DNA from: a virus
Length of the DNA: 58,753 bases
Direction: 5' to 3' (one strand)
Virus record (IMG/VR): IMGVR_UViG_3300035698_032807
Coordinates: 1-58,753 of that record
This document shows positions 58,428 to 58,753 of this stretch, in pieces. Numbering within the stretch: position 1 is the stretch's first letter; every line of letters starts with the position of its first letter. The translations under genes were made by a program, and so were the position numbers. Under the pieces are notes generated by a model, which did no database searches, was not told where the DNA came from, and saw only the letters and a program-made list of their open reading frames with translations.

Positions 58428-58753
58428 GCCACCTTGACGATATCCAGGTAACTTAGGGCGCTGGCTGACGGTGCCTTTTTTGATGCCTTTCAGAAGCCCA
58501 ATGTAAGACTTAAACGACTCAGCAACGCCTGTCAAAATCTGCTGCGCTGTATCAGAGTAGAACGCCTGATAGTGGAGGTTCTGATTTTCAGTGCCTAACA
58601 CTTTGTGCAATTCAGCCCGATTGGGGATTCTGCCAGTCTTAAAAAACAGTTGACGCGAATAGTAAACGCCGCAATTAGAAAGTTTTGCAGACTCAGAGCA
58701 AAGATACTCTAGAATCGCTTGAACCTCTTTATCAGCTTTGATTAGAACCTGCT
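58428..58753 (-). pseudogene. tnpB: IS605 tnpB N-terminal fragment (continues outside window)
   Basis: The minus strand encodes a TnpB N-terminal region: VLIKADKEVQAILEYLCSES, SNCGVYYSRQLFFKTG, then SDTAQQILTGVAESFKSY and PKLPGYRQGG. The match stops at GYRQGG; the following 30 codons are unrelated and come from the element end. The catalytic RuvC and zinc-ribbon parts are therefore deleted. Its 5' end lies beyond the window. A TnpB of this kind would be an RNA-guided nuclease, but this copy is broken. Confidence 0.8.

Overview
The window looks like a prophage, phage-plasmid or large phage segment from a filamentous cyanobacterium. The cyanobacterial signal is the abundance of the HIP1 octamer GCGATCGC and its shorter forms, a cyanobacterial-style sigma-70 factor, FHA-linked response regulators, pentapeptide-repeat proteins and IS200/IS605 debris. 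The phage signal is a nearly complete set of virion genes: portal, prohead protease, acidic scaffold-like protein, major capsid protein, connector genes, tail tube, frameshifted tail chaperones, a 2161-residue tape measure and a large tail-tip/fibre operon. I found no sheath protein, so a long non-contractile (siphovirus-like) tail is the best guess. I found no terminase, integrase or complete tRNA gene; these may lie outside the window.

Layout. 1-1.3 kb: duplicated pentapeptide-repeat genes separated by an identical 112-bp leader. 1.5-4.8 kb: a large SF2/SNF2-like helicase. 4.9-21.5 kb, minus strand: one long head-tail operon reading protease, acidic scaffold, decoration-like protein, capsid, connectors, tail tube, chaperones with a -1 slippery site, tape measure. 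Many start codons overlap the previous stop (TGATG, ATGA, GTGA). 21.5-25.9 kb: a small HTH regulator, an arginine-rich repeat protein, then plus-strand portal, a holin-like membrane protein and two virion-like proteins ending at a strong terminator. 26-29.1 kb: a ribbon-helix-helix regulator with a perfect operator palindrome, a 2-oxoglutarate oxygenase, and several small, mostly very basic proteins. 29.2-32.2 kb: IS200-type tnpA, hypotheticals, a receiver-FHA protein and tnpB debris.

32.2-39.3 kb: control, replication and DNA modification. A repressor-like HTH gene is divergent from a sigma-70 factor, followed by a replisome-organiser-like wHTH protein, an orphan C5-cytosine methyltransferase whose DNA also carries methylase-like motifs in a second frame, and a fused Dam-like adenine methyltransferase/ParB-like protein. 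39.7-45.6 kb, minus strand: a 1957-residue protein with a Mu gpF-like minor-head domain at its N-terminus. 45.6-57.7 kb, plus strand: a tail-tip/fibre operon with a glycoside-hydrolase-like protein, DUF1800 and DUF1501 proteins, collar/fibre proteins and a C39-like cysteine peptidase. The right end holds a response regulator and a truncated IS605 tnpB.

The most distinctive system is the tail-tip operon. The glycoside-hydrolase-like and DUF1800 proteins begin with the same ~80-residue module followed by Pro-Thr linkers, suggesting interchangeable enzymatic heads on a common virion anchor, with DUF1501 translationally coupled to DUF1800. Other notable points are the dual-frame methyltransferase locus, two candidate -1 frameshift sites (12.37 kb and 55.16 kb) and a family of IS605-type hairpins sitting at gene 3' ends.
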